A stretch of DNA of 64,000 nucleotides. It comes from Akkermansiaceae bacterium. Lineage in GTDB: Bacteria; Verrucomicrobiota; Verrucomicrobiia; Verrucomicrobiales; Akkermansiaceae. The stretch is taken from assembly GCA_019634595.1 (NCBI GenBank), contig JAHCBC010000004.1, forward strand, positions 186,001 to 250,000, in the 5' to 3' direction. Shown one piece after another: positions 33,972 through 43,771 of the stretch. Below the pieces are notes generated by a model. It worked only from the letters and a program-made list of their open reading frames with translations. It made no database searches and was not told the origin of the DNA. Numbering within the stretch: the first letter of the stretch is position 1; each line of letters begins with the position of its first letter. The position numbers and the translations under genes are program-made.

Positions 33972-34991
33972 ATGTCCAACTCCACATCTACTTCCACTAT
34001 GGAAACGAAGAACAACACCACGTCGCCTGACACTTCAGCGCCGTCGGGGCCATCCCTCGAACTTGGAATTTCAACCAGCCTCCCTTTTGATCCGGATTTC
34101 CTCACGAAACCCGTGTCCTACGCCCGGAAGGCCGGTGTAGCTCTGGTAGCCGCCCCAGCCCTCAGCACAAACCTCGCCCCTGATCGCAAAACCAAGGAAA
34201 AGATCCTGAGGCACAAGGCGAACATCCATCTCGTCGACTTCGGCGCAATCAGGCTGTTTGCCCGCATCGACGGCTCCGGTGACCGAATGACCGTCAAAAC
34301 CATCGACATCGCCGTAGAGCTGCTGCTCTACGGCGACTCCGATCACCCTCTTGCCCACGATGATGTGGCACAAGCCCTCACCCGGGTTCAGCGGGAGATC
34401 GCCCCACTCCTTGCCCATGAGAATGACCGCAACCACATCGTTCCGGGACTAGCCAAGCGCAGCGAGGCACGCGCCGCGTGGCGCCACATAATGAGCACGG
34501 TTACTTACATGCACACCCCGCTCCATGAATGTTACAACGTCGCCCACCCTGACACCGGTGCCGCAGGAGGAGCCACGCGCAAACTGAAGAAACTGGGTGA
34601 GAAGGGCGATAATATGATCATCACCTTCGAATCGGTCAAGGTGCCTGTCCACAGCGAAGACACCGGATCGATCGGGGACGTCCCCGGTATCCGGGTCGCC
34701 GTATCACTCAGAGGAACTGAAATGATTCGACGATACCGGGAAAGTGGAGGAACAGCTAGGATCGGCGAGAACTTTCGTCTAACGCGGTTCGCTCCGTCGG
34801 CCCCTGCTGCGGTTCACGAGGCCATCATGAGTGAATTGGAAGGAGTCCACGTCGCGCCATCGAACTCTTCTGAGACCGGCCATCACACCCGCCAAAGCCA
34901 TCGCATTTATTTCGGTGATCACACCCATCTCTGCCGAGGTGCTAAAAAGCTCCTATCTGGAAATCGACAACACAAAGAGAAAGAAGCGTAA
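33972..34991 (+). CDS. Unknown protein of the element
   Basis: The start at 33972 follows a CCACCCCC leader; a coupled ATG at 33855 would add 39 low-complexity residues. The folded part runs from LGISTSLPFDPDFLTKPVSY to ENFRLTRFAPSAP and contains KAGVALVAAPALSTNLAPDR and TVKTIDIAVELLLYG. No family is recognised. After about residue 300 the reading becomes His/Arg-rich and non-protein-like, while another frame (34831-35148) looks coding, so the natural C-terminus may lie there after a frameshift. Confidence 0.6.
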   Translation: MSNSTSTSTMETKNNTTSPDTSAPSGPSLELGISTSLPFDPDFLTKPVSYARKAGVALVAAPALSTNLAPDRKTKEKILRHKANIHLVDFGAIRLFARIDGSGDRMTVKTIDIAVELLLYGDSDHPLAHDDVAQALTRVQREIAPLLAHENDRNHIVPGLAKRSEARAAWRHIMSTVTYMHTPLHECYNVAHPDTGAAGGATRKLKKLGEKGDNMIITFESVKVPVHSEDTGSIGDVPGIRVAVSLRGTEMIRRYRESGGTARIGENFRLTRFAPSAPAAVHEAIMSELEGVHVAPSNSSETGHHTRQSHRIYFGDHTHLCRGAKKLLSGNRQHKEKEA

Positions 34992-35148
34992 CCAGATCAA
35001 CAAAGAGATTCCGGAAGAACTGGAGCGCATCAATCCCGTCTCACTGTCGTCCCGGTTAACCCCGGAATTCCAAGCATCAGCCCCGCTCCAAATGCCATCC
35101 GGTCCGTATCGGGACATCGATACCAGGATCGCTGCAATTTACGCCTGA
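34831..35148 (+). CDS. Overlapping ORF, possible frameshifted C-terminus of the previous gene
   Basis: This 105-residue frame overlaps the previous gene by 160 bases. It reads more like protein than the frame it overlaps: ITPAKAIAFISVITPISAEV, then LEIDNTKRKKRNQINKEIPE and YRDIDTRIAAIYA. Either it is a coupled small gene, or the upstream protein shifts frame near 34850-34880 and ends here. Sequence alone cannot decide. Confidence 0.45.
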   Translation: MNWKESTSRHRTLLRPAITPAKAIAFISVITPISAEVLKSSYLEIDNTKRKKRNQINKEIPEELERINPVSLSSRLTPEFQASAPLQMPSGPYRDIDTRIAAIYA

Positions 35149-35214
35149 TCCCCCACTGGGCGGATCGGATTTCCTACCCGCCATCCGCGAACAATCTTTC
35201 CCACACCTCCAGTC

Positions 35215-36573
35215 ATGAACTTTTCAAAACCACTCTCCGACACCCTCACCCAGTTCAACGCAGCCGCTCTGGCCGACGGTAACCTTCCCGCCGGAATCAA
35301 CATCCTCGCTGCCATGTGCTGTACGCTCTGCGGCATTCTGCCACGCGGTGCCGGCTTCAGGGCACCCGGCGGCGACATCTTGCCTGTCGGGCTCGACTTC
35401 CTGATGCTCGATGGCCTCTCCAGTTCCCTCACCGACGCCAAGGTGTTTCGCCAGATGGCCGACATGCAATCCGCCCTTACCGCCAACGTGGCAAAGGGAA
35501 ACACATACGAAGCTCATCACGGTATCGGAATGACCATGCACGGAACCCCAATCTACGCCGCTCCATCCAACGATAACGCGATGACCAATCTGGAAAGCAC
35601 CTTGAACGGGTTTGGCTCGAGGTCCGGCGACAGCTCACCATTTGAAGCTCTGCTTTTTCCCACTTCCGAGGCCATGAAGAGTGATTTAAAAACAAACTCC
35701 ATGGTGTTCGCCCGACTGGATTCAAATTCCCCTCCGTTTGAAAAGTATCCTTCCACGCATCTCTCTCAACCCTTTATCCGGGCGTTTCTCGACACGGGGA
35801 CTGGCCAGAGACGGTTTCTCCAGCAGCTCAAATCACTCGCCCAGTGCGGTGTAGGCGGCTTGGCGCTGCATTCCCGGATTGCCTTGTCGGCTACTCCTAC
35901 TGTTTTCAGAGATCTGCTTACGAACGGTGCCGCAGACTTCCTGATGAAAAGCCTCTGGATTTACGATCATCCTCGATCAGCGCCACAACAGAACCCTATC
36001 CCCAATAGCAGCTACTCTATTACGCAGGCGTTCGACGCCGCCCTTCGCAAAGCATGGTCGCAGCGACTGGACCATCGACTTCAAACGCCTCCTGCCATCA
36101 TCTGCGAATGGAGGAAGAATCAGGGAGTGTGGGTGAGCTACCTAGCGAAGCAGGAGAATCGCTTCCCGGGGATCAGCGCAACGGCGTATACGTTGTTCAG
36201 CACCTTGCTTTTTGGACTGTGCAGATTGAGCAACAAGGAGACTGGATCCGCGAGTCCAGCGGGAGCATTCGATATGGCAAAGCACCTGATCGAACGGATG
36301 ATTGCCCTTCGGGAACATCTGGTCCAAAGTGAGGAGCGGTCACGATTGCGGACAATTGCCATTAGGCTCCTCCCGAAGCTCGACGGTCGCCCGTACACGG
36401 CCCGAGATCTTGTCAGGAAATCCAACCGCTTGCCCATCGACGATTGCCGACGTGCGCTCCAACTGCTCTCACAGGAGCGCATTGTTGTACGCGTCGGCGA
36501 GGAACAGTGGAAACTGGCGCTTCCGGTCGAGGACGGGCTTCAGAAGATCAGGACATCAATCATTGAGGTCTGA
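35215..36573 (+). CDS. Unknown 452-residue protein, last gene of the element
   Basis: Not recognised. It has a small-residue-rich N-terminus (LPAGINILAAMCCTLCGILP), a middle SMVFARLDSNSPPFEKYPST, and a C-terminal winged-helix-like end (YTARDLVRKSNRLPIDDCRR, ALQLLSQERIVVRVGEEQW). The N-terminus loosely recalls DUF3987-type helicase/primase-like proteins, but no Walker A is present. An IS4 element begins 3 bases after its stop. Confidence 0.6.
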   Translation: MNFSKPLSDTLTQFNAAALADGNLPAGINILAAMCCTLCGILPRGAGFRAPGGDILPVGLDFLMLDGLSSSLTDAKVFRQMADMQSALTANVAKGNTYEAHHGIGMTMHGTPIYAAPSNDNAMTNLESTLNGFGSRSGDSSPFEALLFPTSEAMKSDLKTNSMVFARLDSNSPPFEKYPSTHLSQPFIRAFLDTGTGQRRFLQQLKSLAQCGVGGLALHSRIALSATPTVFRDLLTNGAADFLMKSLWIYDHPRSAPQQNPIPNSSYSITQAFDAALRKAWSQRLDHRLQTPPAIICEWRKNQGVWVSYLAKQENRFPGISATAYTLFSTLLFGLCRLSNKETGSASPAGAFDMAKHLIERMIALREHLVQSEERSRLRTIAIRLLPKLDGRPYTARDLVRKSNRLPIDDCRRALQLLSQERIVVRVGEEQWKLALPVEDGLQKIRTSIIEV

Positions 36574-36575
36574 GA

Positions 36576-38003
36576 CGAATGGCACGGGATTAAGCCGGTT
36601 TTCTGTATGGATTGCGGTGGTGGATTTCCCCGTATTCGGAGCGGTGGCGGGTTAGGAACGGAGAGGGTTTGGGCCTCCGTTTCACCGCCCTCGGTTCTTT
36701 CCTGAAGGGGCGGATGTAGATCCTCTTCGTCGCGCAGGTTGCCACCAGGGCATCCATCGCCGCCGCCCGTTTGAGCGGACGGCCCGCGTGCTCCCGGAAG
36801 CTCTCGTGGCTGGCCGCCACCAGATCCAGCGTCCCCCTTGAAACTCATGTGCCGGGTCGGTTCCCCGGCACGGTCCGCCGCCCGCTGCATGACGCTGCGG
36901 ATGAGGTTGAAGGCGATCACCCCCATCAGCAGCGTCTTCTGCGCCATCTCCGGAGTGTTCACGTCGAACCGCTCCATGCCCATCGTGGTCTTCAGGTCAC
37001 GGAGCTTCAGTTCGATGTCCCAGCGCCGGGCGTAGAGGTCGGCCAGTTCCATGCCGCAATGCCTCGAGGGATCGGTCAGGGTGGTGACGACGATGAGTTC
37101 GCCTTTCTCCCCGGCCCGGTTTTCGTAGCGCACCTTGATGAGCCGCAGTTCCATCGATGCGGGCAATGCCTCCCACTCCGCAGGGGAAAGCCCGCTGCCC
37201 GGAGGTCGTTGGGGGCGCGTCCAGGTGACGATGCGCTCGTAGGCGGAGATCCGTTTCCCTTCCCTCCAGTCGAGCGACTTGGCCCGCGCCTGGTGGAGAC
37301 GCATGAGGGCATGGGCCCCGCGTCCCTGGCAGCGGGCGATGAGTTCGTAGGAGCAGAACGCCCGGTCCGCCAGCAGCAGGTCTCCCGCATGCAGGTGGGC
37401 GATGAGTCCGCCGGCCGCCCTGCTGTCGTGCCGGGTATGCGGGCAGGCAACCACCTGCTCCCAGCCGCCGTGGCAGAGGTTCACCAGACCTACGATGCCC
37501 ATGGTAGGAAAGCCGCAGCCCGGCTTCTGCCCGGACGGCTGGGGATAGGCCCGCTGGTTGGCTGCGGTGTCCCGCAGCTGGACCGAGCTGCCGTCCATGG
37601 CCACCAGATTGAAGCCCTGCCAGCGGTCCGCACCGGAGATGCGGGCGCCGAGGTGGTCGCGGATGCGCCGGTGGATGGCATGAAGGAAGCGGATGTCCAC
37701 CCGGAGCCGCGCCTTGCAGTAGCTGGAGGTGTCCGACGACGGCACGGACAGGCCGCAGGTGCGGCACCAGCTCTGGATGAAGCCGACGGCCCGCTGGCAG
37801 GAGGCGTTGGCTTCCAGGATCTGGGCCAGCCACGCCCAGAACACAGGGATGTGGCCGAAGCTGCGCTGGCGGAGGGTGGGGTCCGCGGATTCGAGGAAGT
37901 CCCCGGGCAGGACGGGTTGTTTGGTCACGCTCTCAAACCGTACCGGATCCGGCTTTCCGTCCATTGGTTTCCAATGAAATGTGGCTTAATCCCGTGCCAT
38001 TCG
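36576..38003. mobile_element. IS4-family insertion sequence with perfect 21-bp terminal repeats
   Basis: The left end CGAATGGCACGGGATTAAGC(C) at 36576-36596 is repeated exactly inverted at 37983-38003. Length is 1,428 bp. It holds one transposase gene on the minus strand. No obvious direct target duplication is seen (flanks share only GGTCTG). Confidence 0.85.
36590..37964 (-). pseudogene. IS4-family transposase with a one-base homopolymer frameshift
   Basis: The N-terminal and catalytic parts are intact: FNLVAMDGSSVQLRDT (first Asp), DLLLADRAFCSYELIARC (second Asp), LYARRWDIELKLRDLK (Y-R-E-K with Glu) and RHMSFKG. At a run of five G (minus strand, plus 36830-36836) the frame shifts. The frame expected from the family (a Thr-Leu-Asp continuation, then AASHESFREHAGRPLKRAAA up to a stop at 36590) needs one base less, while the uninterrupted frame runs on to 36540 as Gly/Pro-rich nonsense. 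This is either an inactivating mutation, slippage-regulated expression or a sequencing error. Confidence 0.8.
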
Positions 38004-38025
38004 GGTCTGTCCCCTTATCCTATCG

Positions 38026-39330
38026 CTATTTCAGCCAGCGATCGAGCCAATCAAACGCTTCCTTCTGCATCGTGGGATCGAACTTGTGATGGCCGTCATG
38101 GAAGCGCGATCGATAGCGGTCCGCGGCCCCCGCTTTCGTGTAGACCTCCCGCAGGATCGAGTCGGCTTTCTTCATCTCCTCCAACGTGAAGAGCTGGTCC
38201 TGGCTGTTGTTGAGAGCCATGATCGGGACGGGCACCCGCAGGCCGAAGATTTCGGGAAACTCGAGATAATTGGGCAGGAGCGGCGCGTAGGTCATCCAGG
38301 TGTGGGTGTAGGCTTTCCGGATCAGAAAATCGTCCCAGGTCGACATGAAGCCGACGCAGACCGCGCATTGGATCCTATCATCCAAGCCCGTCAGATACAC
38401 GGTCCTCAATCCGCCTCCTGAGAGCCCGCCGCATCCGATCTTGCCGGCGATCACATCGGGCCTTGCCGAAAGCACCTCCAAGGCGGCGCTATCTTCCGCC
38501 AGGGTGACGCCGGGCCATGTCGTCCCCGCGCAGAACAGCGACTTTGACATGACATTTTCATGCTCCGCCGCCCATTCGTTGTAGCTGGCGATGTTGTTGC
38601 TCTCCTCCGGATTAGCGTCGGACTTGCCGGCGACATTGAGAGGACCCCATGGAATCCCTTCCACGTCCTCGTAGTGGACACGTCTGCTCCCAAACGCGAA
38701 CGTGTCATGCACCAGCACGACATATCCTTTTCGGGCGATCTCGTTGGCCCATGCCGTTCCGCCATAATATTTCTTCTGATGTTCGACCAGAAGGGGATGC
38801 ACGTCCGCGGAGGTGCGGGTGATCTTTCTGGCCCCGAAGTACTTGTTCCCTCCGTGATCGTGAAGAGCGAGGATGCCGGGCAGGGGCTTGGTGGCACCTT
38901 CCGGTTTGAGCAGCACCGCGTTGATGCGTCGCCCATGAGGCAGTTGCCAACTCAATTCCTCCACGGCCAATCCATCGTAGGTGTAGGCTTTATCCACCCG
39001 CACTTGCGGGTTGGAACCCAGGTCCGGAGATGCGATCAATTCGTGGGCTTTCGATTGCGCGTCCTTTCGCCATGAGATCGGATCGGTCTGATTGGCATTC
39101 CGGAATGACAGCGAGGGAGGTGAGGGGCGGAGCGTGGACGCCCACGAACCATAGCGACCGATGATGCTTTTGCTGATTTGAGTGGCGGATTCCGATTGGG
39201 CTTGGACCTGATGAACGGGAAAAAGCGAGGCGGCGCCGAAGTAGGCAGGCAGTCCTGTTAGCATTCCTGTGGAGCGCTTCAGGAAGTGACGGCGGCTATG
39301 GCATTGGCCGGGTTCTGGATCCTCGTTCAT
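38026..39330 (-). CDS. Tat-exported alpha/beta hydrolase (acetyl-xylan-esterase-like)
   Basis: This 434-residue protein has a twin-arginine leader (HSRRHFLKRSTGMLTGLPAY). It shows LPGILALHDHGGNKYFGARK, GYVVLVHDTFAFGSRR, nucleophile elbow CGGLSGGGLRTVYL, VPIMALNNSQDQLFTLEEMK with a candidate Asp, and HDGHHKFDPTMQKEAF with the catalytic His. It is full length and related to the esterase at 7.4-9.5 kb. Periplasmic ester hydrolysis of polysaccharides is expected. Its 3' end faces the IS4 element. Confidence 0.85.
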   Translation of the reverse strand: MNEDPEPGQCHSRRHFLKRSTGMLTGLPAYFGAASLFPVHQVQAQSESATQISKSIIGRYGSWASTLRPSPPSLSFRNANQTDPISWRKDAQSKAHELIASPDLGSNPQVRVDKAYTYDGLAVEELSWQLPHGRRINAVLLKPEGATKPLPGILALHDHGGNKYFGARKITRTSADVHPLLVEHQKKYYGGTAWANEIARKGYVVLVHDTFAFGSRRVHYEDVEGIPWGPLNVAGKSDANPEESNNIASYNEWAAEHENVMSKSLFCAGTTWPGVTLAEDSAALEVLSARPDVIAGKIGCGGLSGGGLRTVYLTGLDDRIQCAVCVGFMSTWDDFLIRKAYTHTWMTYAPLLPNYLEFPEIFGLRVPVPIMALNNSQDQLFTLEEMKKADSILREVYTKAGAADRYRSRFHDGHHKFDPTMQKEAFDWLDRWLK

Positions 39331-39402
39331 GGCTGGGGAAAGTCCGATTATTGATCGACGGCGTTGGGCAAGCCGGTTGTCGATCGTGGATGATGGGACA
39401 AA

Positions 39403-42069
39403 TCATCCTTCGAATGAAAGCACGATTGCTTCATTCTGCTTCCATTGGCGGCCGAACTCCGCGCCGTCGCCGAGCGCTTCGCCCGTGCGTTCATCCCGGA
39501 CCTTTTGGATGGAGCGCGTGAACCGGAGCTTGATCGGAAGGGTGTCCGCCTTGAGTCCGGCGGAATTCCCGCCGCCGAGGGATGTTCCACGGATCTCCGG
39601 ATTCGAACAAACGTAGAGAATCGTCCGCGACGCTTTTCCGTCATCCGCGGGTTGCTTCCAATAGGTGATTTCATAGCCATGAACCGTTTCTTCCGTCTCG
39701 GTGATGCGAACCCACGGCCTAACCCCGGCGGCCGTGACGTGCTTCATGAAAACACCGCGCTTCTTCGCCATCTCAAATCCTGCTTCGCGATGGGCGTTGT
39801 ACCATTGCGGGGAGAGGTTCATCAGGATTGCCTTGCCACGGCCCGCGGGGGCGACGTGATCTACCTCCATTGCGCGCACTGCCTTATAAAATCCGCTGGC
39901 GTCCTTCACGCAGTCGTTCTTGTTGGTCAGAAAGCCTTCGTAGTCCTTCCAGGAGAAATTCGCATCCTGATCCACTTCGACCCAATACTTTGCGCCGAAG
40001 ATATCCTTCGCCGATAAAGTCGATGGATGCTTCACCCCGAACATCGCGTCAAGCGCGCCACCATCCTTGCGTCCCCGGCCGTGCTGATCCCAGAGTCCGG
40101 GAAGGTAATCGGCGATGACGGTTCCCCCGCGTTCACAGAAGGCCTTGATCGCCAGTGCCTCTGAATCGGACAGACAGAGAACCCCCGGCAGGATGAGAAC
40201 CTTATACTCGGCCGGCACTCCGTTCTGGATCACATCGACGTAGTTGATAAAGTTGTATTGCAGTCCCGTGTCGCGGAGCATGTTTTCCCAGGCGCGGCGG
40301 ACATGGGCTCCGCTGCTCAAGCGCTCGTCGGAGTTGCGCTGCCTCCAGGTTTTGCCGTGAGGCTCCGCATCAAGAATCCAGCCGAGCTGGATAGACGCGT
40401 GGCTGTAATAAATGGCGACGCCGTCATGACGCCATTCAGCACCGGCCATCAGCGGGCCGATCTTCCTGTCGGCCTCGAGATAGGACGGAGCGACTTCGGC
40501 GTGCCAGGACTTCGGCGTCTTTCCATCGAACCACTTTTCCACCCAGCCAATGTGGCCGCGGTTGCCATGCGCCAGATAATACCATGTCTGCCAGATGGTG
40601 TCGTCGGTATCCCGATGGAAATGGGTCGTGACGGTCGGCAGGGCGTTGCGTGGATTGAACGAGCGGATGATCGCCTGCGACGATCCGTTGTTATAACTTT
40701 CGATGAACTGAATTTTCCGCATGAGCTTGGCGTAGTCGTAGCCGCCGAATGCATTCGGGGCCTGTCCTCCGACGAAGCCGCAGGGTGTCGCCGGATCCAA
40801 CTCGTTGGAGAACCGCACCAACCGTCCCAACAGGTTCGCCCAATACGTGTCACTGAAACTCCATTGATCCATCAGCGGACTCGCGTCGAAATCGGCGATG
40901 CTCCAGTTCGGGAGCTGCGTCCGGATGTCATCGTAGCTCACCCACTTCTCGCGCTTGGGAGCATCGGGACCGTAGACTTCCCTCAACCACCGGGGATAGG
41001 CAGCGGGATCATCGGTGATCTGCCACATCGCGGGGCGCACGAAATGGCCCCACGAAGGCTCGTCATCCAAAGCGTAGGCCGCGCGGTGAGGGGAGTCTTT
41101 GACGGCGCCGATATGACGTTTCATGATCTCCTTGAGCTCGGCTTCCGCGCCTGCATTCAAAGGCACGTTCCGTGTTCCCGTCCCCTGCAACTGGTCCAAA
41201 TGCGGCTTCACCTTGTCGCCATCCCACAGATGCAGGATGCCCTTGCCCGCCGCGTGATCCAGATAGAACCGGAGATCATGTTTGCTGATCCAATCGAGCC
41301 GTTCCTTCTTCGTGGATTCGGAAAGCAAGTGGCCTTGGTCAACCAGAGTGCCGCTGTAGCCATGGGCGCGGCTCCATTCGCCGGAGGCATCGTCATAGCC
41401 GATGTGCCATTGGTAGGTCCACGGCATGTAGGTCCAGGAAGGCCAGGCTTTGAGCGCACACTCCTTGTCCTGCTTCACGGATCGGAAATCCTCGGATGTC
41501 CGGACATACGTTTCGTAATGGTCCGCTGCTTCGGAACGATCCATCAGAGACAGAGAGCAGCATGCCACGAGCGGCCATGCTTTCAGGGCGTTTCGCTTTC
41601 TTTTCAATGCCAATGAGGCAAAGGCGATCATTCCCAGTAGTCCGGAGGATGGCTCGGGGACGGCGGTGACCAGGAAGTTGCCGGGTGATGAGGCGCGGGG
41701 AGTAGCACGGGTTTCCACCGAAATGGAATAGATATTTCCAGCCTGAGGCGAGAAAGCCACGAATGCGGAGCCCGCCGCATCGGTCGTGGCAATGCTGCCG
41801 TCCGCCTTGAAGCGCGTCGACGACAGCCACGCCGCACCCGTTGTGCCGCCGAGACTGTTGGTGCTGACATCAAGGCCGGTGCCTCCGAGGTTGGTGGCGG
41901 AGGTACCGGAGAAACTGTGCTGATAGATCACGTTGGCGGACTGCGCCACGGGCATCGCGACGATCGAGGGAATGATGTAGATCCATTTCCGAGGGAAGAT
42001 TGAAAGCAGTGACAAGGGTTGTTTGTTTGGGTTGTTGGGGGTTGGGAGAGTTTTCGATGCGGCTGGCAT
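39403..42069 (-). CDS. Secreted glycoside hydrolase fused to an internal PEP-CTERM segment
   Basis: The start at 42069 (MPAASKTLPTPNNPNKQPLS) is the ATG nearest the signal peptide (RKWIYIIPSIVAMPVAQSAN). An autotransporter-like passenger follows, then VPEPSSGLLGMIAFASLALK with a basic KRKR cluster. This is a complete PEP-CTERM sorting tail in the middle of the ORF, about 163 residues in. Immediately after it a second signal-like segment (LKAWPLVACCSLSLM) precedes a roughly 700-residue glycosidase-like region (HLWDGDKVKPHLDQL, LDDEPSWGHFVRPAMWQI, DTIWQTWYYLAHGNRGHIGW, GGTVIADYLPGLWDQHG). The later part resembles a GH42-type trimerisation domain. It looks like two genes joined by loss of a stop. 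Confidence 0.75.
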   Translation of the reverse strand: MPAASKTLPTPNNPNKQPLSLLSIFPRKWIYIIPSIVAMPVAQSANVIYQHSFSGTSATNLGGTGLDVSTNSLGGTTGAAWLSSTRFKADGSIATTDAAGSAFVAFSPQAGNIYSISVETRATPRASSPGNFLVTAVPEPSSGLLGMIAFASLALKRKRNALKAWPLVACCSLSLMDRSEAADHYETYVRTSEDFRSVKQDKECALKAWPSWTYMPWTYQWHIGYDDASGEWSRAHGYSGTLVDQGHLLSESTKKERLDWISKHDLRFYLDHAAGKGILHLWDGDKVKPHLDQLQGTGTRNVPLNAGAEAELKEIMKRHIGAVKDSPHRAAYALDDEPSWGHFVRPAMWQITDDPAAYPRWLREVYGPDAPKREKWVSYDDIRTQLPNWSIADFDASPLMDQWSFSDTYWANLLGRLVRFSNELDPATPCGFVGGQAPNAFGGYDYAKLMRKIQFIESYNNGSSQAIIRSFNPRNALPTVTTHFHRDTDDTIWQTWYYLAHGNRGHIGWVEKWFDGKTPKSWHAEVAPSYLEADRKIGPLMAGAEWRHDGVAIYYSHASIQLGWILDAEPHGKTWRQRNSDERLSSGAHVRRAWENMLRDTGLQYNFINYVDVIQNGVPAEYKVLILPGVLCLSDSEALAIKAFCERGGTVIADYLPGLWDQHGRGRKDGGALDAMFGVKHPSTLSAKDIFGAKYWVEVDQDANFSWKDYEGFLTNKNDCVKDASGFYKAVRAMEVDHVAPAGRGKAILMNLSPQWYNAHREAGFEMAKKRGVFMKHVTAAGVRPWVRITETEETVHGYEITYWKQPADDGKASRTILYVCSNPEIRGTSLGGGNSAGLKADTLPIKLRFTRSIQKVRDERTGEALGDGAEFGRQWKQNEAIVLSFEG

Positions 42070-42099
42070 CTTCCGTTTCTTTGTGCCACCTTTCATTGG

Positions 42100-42436
42100 G
42101 ACTGTACATCTAGATTGCATGGATAGTTGCATGAAGAATGCGATTGCGTGCAGGATCCTTTCCTGTGCAAACCTCTTTGGCCGTCCCTCGTGGGGAATCG
42201 CAGCCATCAAACAGAGTTGGAACGTCGACAGCGACTTGGATTTGATAAAAAAATTGGGGCAAGTAGATGGTAGTTTTACACTTCCGCTTAAATTACTGGC
42301 AGCCGAATCTTACGCGAAAGTCGGAAAAAAAGAGATTCTGCTCCAGATTCTGTCAACGGAATGCACTCTTTCAAGGGTTGATGGGTTAAGTGAGATGAGT
42401 TTATACAACGAAATTCGATGCATTCATCGTTCGGGA
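42100..42436. other. No clear gene
   Basis: A plus-strand frame runs through here (for example DSDLDLIKKLGQVDGSFTLP) and continues into the transposase fragment, but it has no known family and may be chance. The segment should hold the promoter of the glycosidase gene. Confidence 0.35.
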
Positions 42437-42604
42437 ATGACCCGGGAAGCACTCAACCAAGCAGTATACGGCAAGCGATGGCATATCGAATCCTTCATCG
42501 GCGGGATGAAGCGTCTGTGTGGATCAGCCCTGACCGCACGTCTCGACATTACCCAACGCCACGAAACCTTGCTTCGACTCCTTGCCTACACCCTCTACCG
42601 GTAG
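42437..42604 (+). pseudogene. Transposase C-terminal fragment (IS4/IS5-like DDE)
   Basis: The 55 codons MTREALNQAVYGKRWHIESF, then IGGMKRLCGSALTAR and ETLLRLLAYTLYR, match the terminal Y-x3-W-x-x-E region of DDE transposases. No catalytic Asp regions are present. Confidence 0.7.
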
Positions 42605-42640
42605 AGGCATCAAATCTCACAGAATGGTTTCAACACACCA

Positions 42641-42979
42641 AGGTTCCTTCTCATTCCTGGGCAGGCGGCCGACATCAGCAGCGCACCCGAACTGCTTGCA
42701 GGCATGAAAGCCAAGGCGGTCATCGCGGACAAAGGCTATGACAGCCGGGCGCTGCGTGATCTGGTGCGCGCCAAACGGATGCGTGTGGTGATCCCTTCAA
42801 AGGTCAACCGCAAGCGCGCCATCCGCTACGACAAAGAGATCTACAAGCAGCGGAATCTGGTGGAAAGATGCTTCAACAAGCTCAAACACTTCAGGCGCAT
42901 CGCCACACGGTTCGACCGTCTTGATTGTCATTTCATGGGCGCACTTCACCTCGCAGCAGCCATGATCTGGTTGAAATGA
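42641..42979 (+). pseudogene. IS5-family transposase C-terminal fragment
   Basis: The frame has no start of its own; it reads RFLLIPGQAADISSAPELLA, then AVIADKGYDSRALRDLVR and the conserved RNLVERCFNKLKHFRRIATR ending in AAAMIWLK. The second Asp and the Glu of the DDE triad are retained, but the N-terminal half is missing. The fragment begins abruptly about 35 bases after the previous one, so at least two transposon relics are joined here. Confidence 0.8.
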
Positions 42980-43771
42980 ATGTCGATTCAGCCTAGGCTT
43001 GATCGATCAAAGTCCAGGGCAACTACGTTTGAAAGTTCCAATGATCTAGGATTGCACCAAACAGACGTTTGGATTTTTGATCCAGATGGCCACCCCTACT
43101 TCAGGACTGACTCCAGGAAAAACCCCAATCGACCTTCGCTCCGGACTCCCGAAGGTCTCGAGATGTTCGATGTCATCGAGGATCCGCGCAGCGGCAACGC
43201 CATCCGATGTTTTCGTCGGCGTCACGATCTGCCCTTATGAACCTCCGACATGTCCGGAGTTCCGTCAAAGCGGGCATCCCGTCAAAACCTTCACCAGGAT
43301 CCAGAGGTGATCCGGTAGAGGTCTAAATTGGTGGGTTATTGTGGCATTACAGGACCTCGAGCCAGCGAACCAAAGGCTAGGAAAAAAGGTCCTCGCGCGA
43401 GAGAGAGTTCCCTCCAACTTTCATCACTGCAATCACCGCACCCACTGCGTGTCACCGCAATCCTGCTCATTCCTACGAGATTTCACATTATTATCACCGC
43501 ACGCCTGATTCCTATTGGGGATAACGACAAAGTCCAGCCGGGGGAGAGTCCCGAACGTCGTGCTGCGACGAGGAGCGCTGACATAGATCAGCGTCTGTCA
43601 AGAACCGGAATCCAGCTGGCAGAACACAGTACCTGATCCAGATCGCCGTCGGACAACCCTCTCAAAAGAGGAGAACTTGGAACTCCTATGTCTTGAAGTC
43701 CATCGATCCGCACAGTCACACGGAAATGTTCACGATCCACTGAGGATCAACGTGCCACCCTATGATCGGAT
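42980..43771. other. Non-coding stretch, no gene recognised
   Basis: About 790 bases between an IS5 relic and the unknown minus-strand gene. Several short ORFs exist but have implausible composition. No RNA gene, repeat array or terminator stands out. Confidence 0.4.

Noticed and set aside
42023..42436. Plus ORF upstream of the transposase fragment
   Set aside because: It is antisense to the glycosidase signal peptide in its first part and has no known family in the rest; only its last 55 codons are clearly transposase.
42980..43636. Short plus ORFs after the IS5 relic
   Set aside because: Low-complexity or basic composition, no motif and no initiation context.
43320..43770. Possible CRISPR or RNA gene in the long gap
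   Set aside because: No regular direct repeats, and no tRNA or rRNA signature could be found by reading.
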